From assembly GCA_009835515.1 (NCBI GenBank), contig VXXH01000230.1:1-8559 (forward strand): a stretch of 8,559 nt of DNA, in the 5' to 3' direction. Position numbers and translations under genes: made by a program. This document shows positions 1 through 6,920 of this stretch, piece by piece. Numbering within the stretch: the first letter of the stretch is position 1; every line of letters begins with the position of its first letter. The notes beneath the pieces were generated by a model. The model saw only the letters and a program-made list of their open reading frames with translations. It was not told where the DNA came from and ran no database searches. The stretch is from Candidatus Poribacteria bacterium. GTDB lineage: Bacteria > Poribacteria > WGA-4E > WGA-3G.

Positions 1-29
1 CTATTTGATACACATCTTAATTTGTTGAT

Positions 30-1739
30 ATGGATGCAATAAAAACAGAAGTCTACAATATTTTAGAGAGCGCAATTCACGCCGCAGTCGATGCAGGCGA
101 ACTCGCTATATCCGAAGTACCCACTATTCCGTTTTCACCCACCAAAACGCCTGAACACGGCGATATCGCTACCCCAATTGCCTTAGGCCTCGCGAAACAG
201 GCGCGGATGGCACCCCGCAACATAGCCGAAATAATTGTGTCACACATCAATCCGGATGCACATCCGGTTATCCGTCAAATTGACATCGCTGGTGCAGGTT
301 TCATCAATATCCACCTCTCCGACAACTATCTCTATGACACCCTCCAAACGATTACAGAGATGCAGGCAGCTTATGGGACTTGCGACAAAGGTGCCGGAAA
401 GCAAGTCCAAATAGAGTTCGTTAGTGCCAACCCGACGGGTCCCCTTAACATTGTCAGCGGACGCGCCGCAGCGGTTGGCGACACGCTTGTTAATCTCCTA
501 AATGCGGTAGGCTATAACGCAATCCGCGAATTCTATGTCAATGATGCAGGTGGTCAGGTCCAACGGCTCGGTGAATCTATTGATGTCCGTTACCGACAGG
601 CACTCGGTGAAGAAGGGTTGGAAATTCCAGAAGGTGGGTATCAGGGCGAATATATTCGGGAGTTCGCAGAAACTATCGCTGAAACAGAGGGTGATACGCA
701 TCTCGAACTTAAAACAGATAAACGGGTAGCACTTTTCCGGGACAAAGGCATTGCACACACCTTAGGACAACAAAAAGCATCTTTAGAACGTTTCGGTGTC
801 AATTTTGATGTCTGGTCAAGTGAAAAGGCAATTCGTGAGAGTGGGAAACCGGAGGAGATCATCCAACTGTTTCAAGAGAAGGAATACCTCTATGAAGCCG
901 AAGGCGCGACATGGTTTCGGATGACAGATTTTGGCGACGATAAGGACTGCGTCGTCATCCGGCAGGACGGTGAATATACCTATTTTGTACCAGATGCCGC
1001 CTACCACCGTGATAAGTTTGATAGAGGGTTCACAACAGTCATTGACCTACTTGGACCAGACCATCAGGGACATATTAGCCGCCTCAAAAACTTTGTGAAA
1101 GCTCTCGGTTTACCCGATGATTGGCTTGAGATGTCTATCATTCAACAGGTGAATCTTGTGGATGCAGAAGGCAACCGGTTAGATATGTCAAAACGGCGCG
1201 GACAGTTTTATACCCTTGATACACTCATTGACGAACTCGCAGAGACTGTGGGTGAGCAATTCGCAGTAGATGTCGCTCGGTATTTCTTTCTCATGCGCGC
1301 CAATAGCAGTCACCTTGACTTCAATATGGAATTGGCAATCACACACGCCAGCGAAAACCCTGTTTTCTATATCCAATACGCCCATGCCCGATGCTGTAGC
1401 ATTTTTGAACAAGGAGCTGAACAGGGAATTACACCGAAACTGATTCGAGAAGTCTCCCTAAAACGGCTGAGTGAACCGATGGAACATGAACTGATCCGTA
1501 AATTAGCAGAATTCTCATCAATTGTGCTTCTGAGTGCGGAGGCGCGCGAGGCACATCGCATCCCGCATTATCTACATGAACTGTCGGGAATTTTTCATCC
1601 GTACTACAATCAACATCGGGTCCTGGATCCGGCAGATATGGAAAAAACGCACGCGCGGCTTATCCTGATACAAAGCGTGCAAAGCGTGTTGAAAAACGGA
1701 CTGACGCTTTTAGGCATTTCCGCACCCACCTCTATGTAA
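30..1739 (+). CDS. argS: Arginyl-tRNA synthetase (arginine--tRNA ligase)
   Basis: A cytoplasmic class I aminoacyl-tRNA synthetase that charges tRNA-Arg with arginine using ATP. The 569 residues match the usual bacterial length. The N-terminal tRNA-recognition (Add-1) domain spans about residues 5-95. The Rossmann catalytic core starts with FVSANPTGPL at 130-139. The C-terminal DALR anticodon-binding domain begins near ENPVFYIQYAHAR (about 442) and ends with the family-typical KNGLTLLGISAP. The MSKR signature is at 386-389, so the KMSKS-loop lysine is kept. The HIGH signature is degenerate: residues 140-143 read NIVS where most ArgRS have HVGH or HIGH. The rest of the fold motifs are intact, so I read this as a functional variant and not a decayed gene. 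The ATG at 30 gives a full N-terminal domain, but no Shine-Dalgarno sequence is visible in the 29 bases before it. The stop codon is the first triplet of a heptamer repeat. Confidence 0.96.
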   Translation: MDAIKTEVYNILESAIHAAVDAGELAISEVPTIPFSPTKTPEHGDIATPIALGLAKQARMAPRNIAEIIVSHINPDAHPVIRQIDIAGAGFINIHLSDNYLYDTLQTITEMQAAYGTCDKGAGKQVQIEFVSANPTGPLNIVSGRAAAVGDTLVNLLNAVGYNAIREFYVNDAGGQVQRLGESIDVRYRQALGEEGLEIPEGGYQGEYIREFAETIAETEGDTHLELKTDKRVALFRDKGIAHTLGQQKASLERFGVNFDVWSSEKAIRESGKPEEIIQLFQEKEYLYEAEGATWFRMTDFGDDKDCVVIRQDGEYTYFVPDAAYHRDKFDRGFTTVIDLLGPDHQGHISRLKNFVKALGLPDDWLEMSIIQQVNLVDAEGNRLDMSKRRGQFYTLDTLIDELAETVGEQFAVDVARYFFLMRANSSHLDFNMELAITHASENPVFYIQYAHARCCSIFEQGAEQGITPKLIREVSLKRLSEPMEHELIRKLAEFSSIVLLSAEAREAHRIPHYLHELSGIFHPYYNQHRVLDPADMEKTHARLILIQSVQSVLKNGLTLLGISAPTSM

Positions 1740-1761
1740 CTGATAACTGACAACTGATAAC
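1737..1761. repeat. Tandem heptamer repeat, 3.5 units of TAACTGA type
   Basis: The units are TAACTGA (1737-1743), TAACTGA (1744-1750), CAACTGA (1751-1757) and a partial TAAC. The array begins exactly on the argS stop codon and fills most of the gap before the aminotransferase gene. Because the unit length is not a multiple of three and holds TAA and TGA, the array gives plus-strand stop codons in all three frames. The same heptamer family recurs on both sides of 3981-4135. This is seen directly; its role is unknown. Confidence 0.8.
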
Positions 1762-1765
1762 CCTT

Positions 1766-1771
1766 ACAGGA
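1766..1771 (+). promoter_or_regulatory. Ribosome binding site of the aminotransferase gene
   Basis: ACAGGA lies six bases before the ATG at 1778. It supports that start and sits just after the heptamer array. Confidence 0.6.
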
Positions 1772-1777
1772 AAAAAT

Positions 1778-3130
1778 ATGGCAAAAGATTATAGACAAGT
1801 CGATAAGGCACACGTATGGCATCCGTTGTTTCAACATCAACGCCTTGAAGAGACAGCGTTAGCCGTTCTTGAATCAGCGCACGGGACAACGGTTGTGGAC
1901 GTAGAAGGACGCGAGTACTTAGACGCTTACTCGGCACTCTGGAATGTCAATGTCGGTTATGGCAGGCAGGAGATCGCAGATGCAGTCTATGAACAGATAC
2001 AGAAGTTACCTTACTATCCACACTCGCAGATTAATGTCCCCGCAACGATTTTAGCGGAGCAGCTTGCTGCTTGCCTCCCGGGTGATTTGAATCACGTCTA
2101 CTTTTGTAACAGTGGTTCGGAGGCGAACGAAACCGCGATCAAAATTGCGCGGCAATATGGTAGACAAACCTATCCGGGTGAGAATCGCTACAAGATTATC
2201 AGTCGGTATCGTGGATACCATGGGTTTACGTATGGAGCGATGTCGGCAACAGGACAAGCACGCAGACGGAAAGCTTTTGAACCGCTTGTTCCGGGGTTTC
2301 CACACGCGCATCCGCCCTACTGCTACCGATGCCCAATCGGTTTAGACGCTTCTACCTGTGGTATTGCGTGCGCCGATGATATTGAACGGATTATTCAAGG
2401 GGAGGGCCCCGAAACCGTGATTGCGATCATCGCCGAGCCAATCATCGGTGGCGGCGGTGCAATTGTGTCGCCTGACGAGTATCTCCCAAAACTCCGACAA
2501 ATCTGTGACGATTACGGTTTACTCCTCATACTTGATGAAGTGATCACCGGATTCGGACGAACTGGCAAGATGTTCGCGTGCGAGCATTGGGACGTACAAC
2601 CCGATCTCATCACGTTAGCAAAAGGGTTGACAAGTGGGTATTTACCACTCGGCGCCTGTGTGGCTTCATCAAAAGTTTTCAACGCATTCCTCGGAGATAC
2701 CGATGAGAATCGGGAATTTGCGCAAGTCTGTACTTATGGCGGACATCCGGTCGCTTGTGCCGCAGGGATCGCGAATCTGAAGATTCTCCAAGAAGAACGC
2801 CTCTGGGAAAATGCGGAAAAAGTCGGTACCCATCTGCTCGCAAAGTTAGAGACATTGTGCGAATTGCCCATCGTTGGTGATGTGCGGGGTAAAGGGTTGA
2901 TGATCGGTGTGGAACTCATCGAAACCGACGGTTCACATCTCGCAACAGCGAAGACAAACCAGATTGTCGGACAACTACGAGAAAAAGGCGTTATCGTTGG
3001 AAAAATCGGTCACGCTGTCGAGGAACCGGAAAGTATTATTTATATTGCACCGCCGCTTATTCTAACCGAGGTAGAGGCAGATAGGATCTTCGAGACACTA
3101 CGCCAAGTACTTATCCAAGAGGAATTTTAA
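1778..3130 (+). CDS. Class III PLP-dependent aminotransferase (omega-amino acid/pyruvate type)
   Basis: A 450-residue fold-type I aminotransferase, the usual length for class III. It should move an amino group from an omega-amine or omega-amino acid to a keto acid, probably pyruvate. Visible motifs are the N-terminal HVWHPL (12-17), the PLP-phosphate region NSGSEAN (111-117), YHG (147-149), EP (220-221), LILDEVITGFGRTG with PLP-binding Asp253, and the Schiff-base Lys282 in TLAKGLTSGYLPLG. GGHP near residue 325 and the C-terminal IAPPLILTE are also typical. Relatives include taurine-pyruvate and beta-alanine-pyruvate transaminases, but the substrate cannot be told from the sequence. Four cysteines at 182, 185, 194 and 198 form a CX2CX8CX3C cluster between YHG and EP. 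The start has a good ribosome binding site. It follows argS in the same direction, and its 3' end overlaps the convergent phosphorylase gene by 33 bases. A role in methionine salvage with that neighbour is possible but unlikely, as the salvage keto acid is normally aminated by class I enzymes. Confidence 0.92.
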   Translation: MAKDYRQVDKAHVWHPLFQHQRLEETALAVLESAHGTTVVDVEGREYLDAYSALWNVNVGYGRQEIADAVYEQIQKLPYYPHSQINVPATILAEQLAACLPGDLNHVYFCNSGSEANETAIKIARQYGRQTYPGENRYKIISRYRGYHGFTYGAMSATGQARRRKAFEPLVPGFPHAHPPYCYRCPIGLDASTCGIACADDIERIIQGEGPETVIAIIAEPIIGGGGAIVSPDEYLPKLRQICDDYGLLLILDEVITGFGRTGKMFACEHWDVQPDLITLAKGLTSGYLPLGACVASSKVFNAFLGDTDENREFAQVCTYGGHPVACAAGIANLKILQEERLWENAEKVGTHLLAKLETLCELPIVGDVRGKGLMIGVELIETDGSHLATAKTNQIVGQLREKGVIVGKIGHAVEEPESIIYIAPPLILTEVEADRIFETLRQVLIQEEF

Positions 3131-3955
3131 CTCGTGTCGCTTCGCAGCCGCTATTTTGTCGGGACTGGTAGCAAGTGCGTATTGGAGTGCAGTCGAACAC
3201 GCACAATCCCGTTGTCCTTCTGGGATTTCAGCGACGGCGGCTCGGACGGTCTTTTTGGAAGCCTCAACATTAAAACGGACATTCTCAAGAATCATCTCGG
3301 TTGTCACGTTATCATGTTCGGAGTGCCAACAATCGTAATCGGTAGAACATGCGAGGACAGCGTAGCAGATTTCAGCCTCGCGAGCGAGTTTGGCTTCAGG
3401 CGCGGCGGTCATACCAATGATGTCAAATCCGAAGTGCCGATAAAGTTCAGACTCCGCCTGCGTTGAAAACGCTGGGCCTTCCATACAGATGTAAGTGCCG
3501 CCGTTATGGACAATCGTGCCAGCATCCGTAGCCGCTGCAGATAAAAAGGTGCTCAACTGTGAGCAGAAAGGATGTGCCAGACTGACGTGAGCGGCAATAC
3601 CGTCGCCGAAAAAGGTCGATTTCCTGTCTTTGGTGTGGTCATAGAGTTGATCGGGGATAACAAAATGGCGAGGTTCAATATCTTGTCGCAGGCTCCCGAC
3701 GGCACTCACAGAGATAAGCCACTCGACACCTAAAGATTTTAGAGCATAGATATTGGCACGGACATTAATATCAGAGGGCAATAATCGGTGCCCAACACCG
3801 TGCCGCGGTAGGAAAACAACGGGCTTACCATCAAGGTTACCCAGAATCAGAGCATCGCTCGGTTTACCGAACGGGGTTTCGACCTCGATTTCTTCGATAT
3901 CCGTTAAGCCTTCCATCTGATAAAAACCGCTGCCGCCAATAATTCCGATACGCAT
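3098..3955 (-). CDS. mtnP: S-methyl-5'-thioadenosine phosphorylase
   Basis: Cleaves 5'-methylthioadenosine, a by-product of polyamine and related SAM reactions, with phosphate into adenine and methylthioribose-1-phosphate, the first step of methionine salvage. The protein has 285 residues from the ATG at 3955, the normal family length. It begins MRIGIIGGSGFY (phosphate-binding GGSG at 7-10). It then has PRHG (50-53) with HRLLPSDINVRAN, SAVGSLR (84-90), GGTYICMEGPAFST (152-165), GMTAAPEAKLAREAEICYA (181-199) and TDYDCWH (205-211). Asp206 and Asp208 of TDYD are the purine-contacting aspartates of MTAP, in place of the Asn of purine nucleoside phosphorylases. An upstream GTG at 3970 would add five residues (MKGQK), but those bases hold the ribosome binding site, so I prefer the ATG. 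A methylthioinosine phosphorylase is the main alternative. The gene converges on and overlaps the aminotransferase gene, and is divergent from the RNase Z-like gene across a repeat element. Confidence 0.94.
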   Translation of the reverse strand: MRIGIIGGSGFYQMEGLTDIEEIEVETPFGKPSDALILGNLDGKPVVFLPRHGVGHRLLPSDINVRANIYALKSLGVEWLISVSAVGSLRQDIEPRHFVIPDQLYDHTKDRKSTFFGDGIAAHVSLAHPFCSQLSTFLSAAATDAGTIVHNGGTYICMEGPAFSTQAESELYRHFGFDIIGMTAAPEAKLAREAEICYAVLACSTDYDCWHSEHDNVTTEMILENVRFNVEASKKTVRAAVAEIPEGQRDCACSTALQYALATSPDKIAAAKRHELKFLLDKYLA

Positions 3956-3961
3956 TTTTTG

Positions 3962-3967
3962 TCCTTT
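3962..3967 (-). promoter_or_regulatory. Ribosome binding site of the methylthioadenosine phosphorylase gene
   Basis: On the minus strand AAAGGA ends six bases before the ATG at 3955. It overlaps the codons that would follow the alternative GTG start at 3970, which argues against that longer form. Confidence 0.7.
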
Positions 3968-3980
3968 CACAAGACATGAA

Positions 3981-4135
3981 CAGTTAGTTATCGGTTATCA
4001 GTCGTCAGTTGCCAGTGCTTGGCAAGAACAGAGGAACTGATGAATCGATATCTGTTCTTCGCTAAGTCACTGAAAATCGGTAACTAATGACTAATGTCTA
4101 TTCTTCTGACAACTGATAACTGACGACTGACAACT
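3981..4135. repeat. Palindromic repeat element with inverted heptamer arrays at both ends (MITE-like)
   Basis: The left end carries degenerate heptamers in one orientation (TTAGTTA 3984-3990, TCGGTTA 3991-3997, TCAGTCG 3998-4004, TCAGTTG 4005-4011). The right end carries their complements (CAACTGA 4110-4116, TAACTGA 4117-4123, CGACTGA 4124-4130, CAACT 4131-4135). Further weak units TAACTAA and TGACTAA lie at 4081-4094. A long hairpin sits in the middle. The element fills 155 of the 187 bases between the divergent phosphorylase and RNase Z-like genes and has no coding capacity, which fits a non-autonomous, MITE- or REP-like sequence. Mobility is inferred; I see no clear target-site duplication. 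Confidence 0.65.
4013..4072. repeat. Long imperfect hairpin at the centre of the repeat element
   Basis: The arms are 4013-4032 and 4051-4072. They pair as CAGTG/CACTG, CTTGGC/GCTAAG (one G-T pair) and a perfect 9-base AAGAACAGA/TCTGTTCTT, giving about 20 base pairs with single unpaired bases at 4060 and 4067. The loop is 18 bases (4033-4050). There is no T-run after either arm, so it is not a typical intrinsic terminator. Confidence 0.7.
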
Positions 4136-4142
4136 ATTCAAT

Positions 4143-4964
4143 ATGGCATTGTTGCACTGTGGTAATTTAACACTTGAAGGAAAATCGAGTTCCGCCGTTG
4201 CTACTTACGTTCGCGTAAAAGAGTTAGACCTCGTTTTCGATTTAGGCAGATGCCCGATGAATTTCATCGGGATCGGCAACGTCTTCATTTCGCACTTCCA
4301 TCTGGATCACTATTTTGGATTGCCTATCTATATAAGTCAACGTTGGCTTTCTGGTATACCGCCGGGGAATATCTATGTTCCGTGGAAAGGTTCTAAACAA
4401 CTGATGCACATCCTCGATAGGATCTCCGCTTTGGATACAGGCAGAGGTTGGGCGTATCAAATCACGCCGGTTCGGATAGGTGAAGCAATCCCATTTCGGC
4501 AGAATTTAGTGGCACACATCTTGCCCGGCAACCATAGTGTCCCCGCTGTCTCTTATCTGATTTGTGAGGTTCGGAAAAAGTTGAAGCCGGAATTTCAACA
4601 TTTGTCAGGACCGGACATCGTGGAATTGAAACGATCCGGTGTCGAGGTCACGACGGAGGTGCAATTGCCGTTAGTCGCGTATCTTGGAGATACACGGAGT
4701 ATCCCGATTGATGCGCATCCGTTGCTGAAGCAGTGCAAAGTGCTAATTTGTGAATGCACGTTCATCCTACCGGAGCATCGGACCCGTGCCAAGAAGACGA
4801 TGCATTTACACCTTGAGATGTTACCTTCGATGTTAGCGGATATTGAGAGCGAACATATCGTCCTAACTCATTTCTCCCGTCGCTATACGCCAGAACTGAT
4901 CCGTCAAAAAGTTTATAACTATTTACCACCAGAAGAGCGTTCCCGCGTTCAGTTGTTTCTCTAA
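4143..4964 (+). CDS. Short-form RNase Z-like metallo-beta-lactamase-fold hydrolase
   Basis: Probably a zinc-dependent tRNA 3'-processing endonuclease or a close relative acting in the cytoplasm. The 273 residues hold the full metallo-beta-lactamase metal set: HFHLDH (51-56), His131 in GNHSVPAVSY, Asp183 in YLGDT, and His243 in LTHFSRRY. HLHLE (221-225) fills the place of the catalytic HEAT-type histidine of RNase Z. Several stretches resemble the plant short tRNase Z family (Arabidopsis TRZ1 type) more than the E. coli or Bacillus enzyme: VFDLGRCP (31-38), the HYFGLPIYISQR segment, LSGPDIVELKRSGVEVT (154-170) and the YLPP end. This comparison is from memory. The long glycine/proline-rich arm of classical bacterial RNase Z is not obvious. 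The ATG at 4143 has no Shine-Dalgarno sequence and lies eight bases after the repeat element. A hydrolase of other substrates is the main alternative. Confidence 0.82.
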   Translation: MALLHCGNLTLEGKSSSAVATYVRVKELDLVFDLGRCPMNFIGIGNVFISHFHLDHYFGLPIYISQRWLSGIPPGNIYVPWKGSKQLMHILDRISALDTGRGWAYQITPVRIGEAIPFRQNLVAHILPGNHSVPAVSYLICEVRKKLKPEFQHLSGPDIVELKRSGVEVTTEVQLPLVAYLGDTRSIPIDAHPLLKQCKVLICECTFILPEHRTRAKKTMHLHLEMLPSMLADIESEHIVLTHFSRRYTPELIRQKVYNYLPPEERSRVQLFL

Positions 4965-4979
4965 TCCCAAAGCATCAGA

Positions 4980-6005
4980 CTATGCTGAGACTTGCTGCGC
5001 ATGTTCGTCTGCTCGTTCCATATAAAGCTGCGTTGTCAGACTTGCCCAGATAGGTGCCAATGCAGCGCATATCAGCGTGTACACACCAAAGATCACCCCA
5101 ACTGTCCAGAAAGAAGGCGCATTCTCTAAAGTTATTTTTGCATAACCAAAGAAAAGGAGACTGATAAACCTTCCGGGCAGCAAGGCTTCACGCATCGGGA
5201 TAAATTCGGGAGCAGCAAAAGAGAGAAGTGCCATCGTTAAACCGAGCAGTAAGGATGTCAACGCCGTAAATGCCAAAGTCAGCAGCAGATATATTCCGAG
5301 AAACTTCCACCAAGTACTACCGCGTACCAGTTCATTGCTTCGCCGAAGCGCAGCAATTGCCGATAGGTTCTCAATCATAATCCCTTGGTTGTAAAGACTC
5401 CATTTCACAGTGAAATATGCAGAGAGAACAAACCAAGCAGCAAAAATACACGAAAACACAAAAACTAAGGTGGGCGCATTAGACTGAACGAGCTCTTGAA
5501 AAAAGAATTCAAAAGTAAGGAAACCGAAGATTATCGGAACACCAAAGAAAAGCATCCCGATGAAAAAGGCGGCACCTAAAATAGGAACTGTCTTACGGAA
5601 TGTCTGTTGCCAAACTGCTTTGAAAGTTGTATCTATACCGTTACGGCGTTGCACTATGACGAAAATAAGAGGACACATAGCCAACCAAAGGAAACTGATA
5701 TGGGTAGATGAAACGCCAAGATGTGTTCCCCATACGACACCTACGGGTTGTACGGATTCAGAAGAGGATGTGTAAGCAGTAAGTCCGCTATCTGTACTTA
5801 TCGTCCATTGTCCTTCCGGAGACATTAATTTTGCAAATGGAAATGTCCCCAGATAGAACAAGAAGTTGATGATAATTAGGGGTAACATCACTTGCCAAAA
5901 CAGACCGAGGTTGTTTCGATAATCTCTGAATATTCTCGACACAAGCCCTGGATGCTGTTGCGGCATAGCAGCAGCGTCACCCGTATCTTCCAATATGTTT
6001 TGCAT
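4980..6005 (-). CDS. Integral membrane protein of unknown function, about six helices
   Basis: I do not recognise the family. From the ATG at 6005 the protein has 341 residues. A hydrophilic N-terminus (1-35) includes LVSRIFRDYRNN. Likely membrane segments are at about 36-54, 98-118, 141-169, 178-200, 234-263 and 298-322, with a polar Ser/Thr-rich loop at 60-97. The cytoplasm-side pattern WSLYNQGIMIENLSAIAALRRS followed by ELVRGSTWWKFLGIYLLL recalls bacterial multi-helix proteins annotated as glycerophosphodiester phosphodiesterase membrane domains or DUF975-like, which is only a weak resemblance. The open frame continues 25 codons upstream to 6080, but this would overlap the end of the LamG gene, so I prefer the inner ATG. 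A further in-frame ATG at residue 14 is possible. It lies 47 bases after the LamG gene on the same strand and probably shares its transcript. Its stop is 15 bases from that of the convergent RNase Z-like gene. Confidence 0.8.
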   Translation of the reverse strand: MQNILEDTGDAAAMPQQHPGLVSRIFRDYRNNLGLFWQVMLPLIIINFLFYLGTFPFAKLMSPEGQWTISTDSGLTAYTSSSESVQPVGVVWGTHLGVSSTHISFLWLAMCPLIFVIVQRRNGIDTTFKAVWQQTFRKTVPILGAAFFIGMLFFGVPIIFGFLTFEFFFQELVQSNAPTLVFVFSCIFAAWFVLSAYFTVKWSLYNQGIMIENLSAIAALRRSNELVRGSTWWKFLGIYLLLTLAFTALTSLLLGLTMALLSFAAPEFIPMREALLPGRFISLLFFGYAKITLENAPSFWTVGVIFGVYTLICAALAPIWASLTTQLYMERADEHAQQVSA

Positions 6006-6052
6006 GCTTCCACTTCTTTGTAAGGACCAGGACCCCCGCTCTATTACGTTGG

Positions 6053-6844
6053 TTAACGAGAACGCTTGATTTTGCCCCAAGTCGTTGTTAACTTGTTTAA
6101 AGCCTCAACGGCGAGTCCCTGTGTCGCAAGTTTCATGATTTCATCTTCAGATAACGCTCGGTCAAAGATCATCACCTCGTCAATAATACCCTTGAAAAAG
6201 CGGTTGCCGCCACAACAGTCAACCCAGCCGATATTTAGCACGCCGATCTCTTGTTCCACATGCGGAATATCGTTGATACCTTTCTCCAAACCGTCGGCAT
6301 CGCTATAGATATAAAGTGTGGCATGCTTCGGTTCAATCGCCATCGCCGCGAGTGCCCATTCTTCCATCGGGATCTCTGGTCCGCCGTCCCATCGCCATGT
6401 TTCAGCGGAATTATTATTCCAGACATAATGGAGGAAGTCATTGTCTCCGAAGATGAGTTCCGTCGCTGTTGGCGTTCGAGATCCAACGATCCCTGCCCAT
6501 GCGGAGGCTTTCCATCCGTTGATCCATGCAGCATAAGTCGTCGTTTCAGTGATAACTTTGTATTTCGGGATATGGATTTTCTGCGAACCGCCATCTAATT
6601 CGACCCCTTTGCCAATGCGCGCATTTACCCATTTGGGGCCTCCGATGACTTCTCCATCGTGTTTACCGATACTATCGGTAGCATCGCCATCAAGTGGCCA
6701 ATAGTTAATCAGGCCGTCGCGGAGGTCAGCAGCATCAGAGACCCCGAAGCCCATAACGAGACAAATCGACAAGAATATACAAAGAAGACTCCATCCCATA
6801 CAACAATCGGATGGAGTCTTGGTCTCAAACGTTTGAGTAAACAT
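6053..6844 (-). CDS. Secreted LamG/concanavalin A-like domain protein
   Basis: An exported protein of 263 residues with one jelly-roll lectin-like domain, likely to bind carbohydrate or protein at the cell surface; no catalytic motif is visible. Residues 17-35 form a hydrophobic signal core, with possible cleavage after SDA (36-38). The LamG-fold domain starts at GLINYWPLDGDATDSIGKHDG (about 44-64), continues through GKGVELDGG (78-86) and TYAAWING (103-110), and closes with GIIDEVMIFDRALSEDEI (219-236), the typical last strand. The mature part has a vicinal cysteine pair at 210-211. The tail after the domain is short, with a tryptophan and basic residues (TTTWGKIKRSR). The frame is open up to 7039, but the extra 65 residues lack a signal peptide and run through a palindromic repeat, while the ATG at 6844 has a strong ribosome binding site and directly precedes the signal peptide. 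Confidence 0.88.
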   Translation of the reverse strand: MFTQTFETKTPSDCCMGWSLLCIFLSICLVMGFGVSDAADLRDGLINYWPLDGDATDSIGKHDGEVIGGPKWVNARIGKGVELDGGSQKIHIPKYKVITETTTYAAWINGWKASAWAGIVGSRTPTATELIFGDNDFLHYVWNNNSAETWRWDGGPEIPMEEWALAAMAIEPKHATLYIYSDADGLEKGINDIPHVEQEIGVLNIGWVDCCGGNRFFKGIIDEVMIFDRALSEDEIMKLATQGLAVEALNKLTTTWGKIKRSR

Positions 6845-6849
6845 AGTTA

Positions 6850-6855
6850 CCTTCT
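6850..6855 (-). promoter_or_regulatory. Ribosome binding site that fixes the LamG protein start
   Basis: On the minus strand AGAAGG lies five bases before the ATG at 6844, within a purine-rich run. It selects this start over the longer open frame. Confidence 0.7.
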
Positions 6856-6920
6856 CACCTTTAAGGTAGGTTTCAAACAAGTCCTTAAAGAAAAGACGCG
6901 ATATAGGATAAGGTTGTGTT

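Noticed and set aside
3134..3466. Open frame of 110 codons on the plus strand
   Set aside because: It lies antisense to the well-supported methylthioadenosine phosphorylase gene and has no recognisable domain or ribosome binding site.
1778..3955. Aminotransferase plus phosphorylase as a methionine salvage operon
   Set aside because: The genes are on opposite strands, and the final salvage transamination normally uses class I enzymes, so shared function is not supported.
3981..4135. CRISPR-like array
   Set aside because: The repeats are seven bases long, contiguous and in opposite orientation at the two ends, with no spacers or cas genes.
4971..4986. Small hairpin AGCAT/ATGCT between convergent stop codons, as a terminator
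   Set aside because: The stem is only five base pairs and no T-run follows on either strand.
6006..6080. N-terminal extension of the six-helix membrane protein
   Set aside because: It would overlap the end of the LamG gene and adds no domain; the ATG at 6005 fits the gene spacing better, although the ribosome binding site there is weak.
6235..6598. Overlapping open frames of about 115-119 codons on both strands
   Set aside because: Both lie inside the LamG gene, whose protein shows clear domain motifs; these frames have low-complexity, basic translations and no motif.
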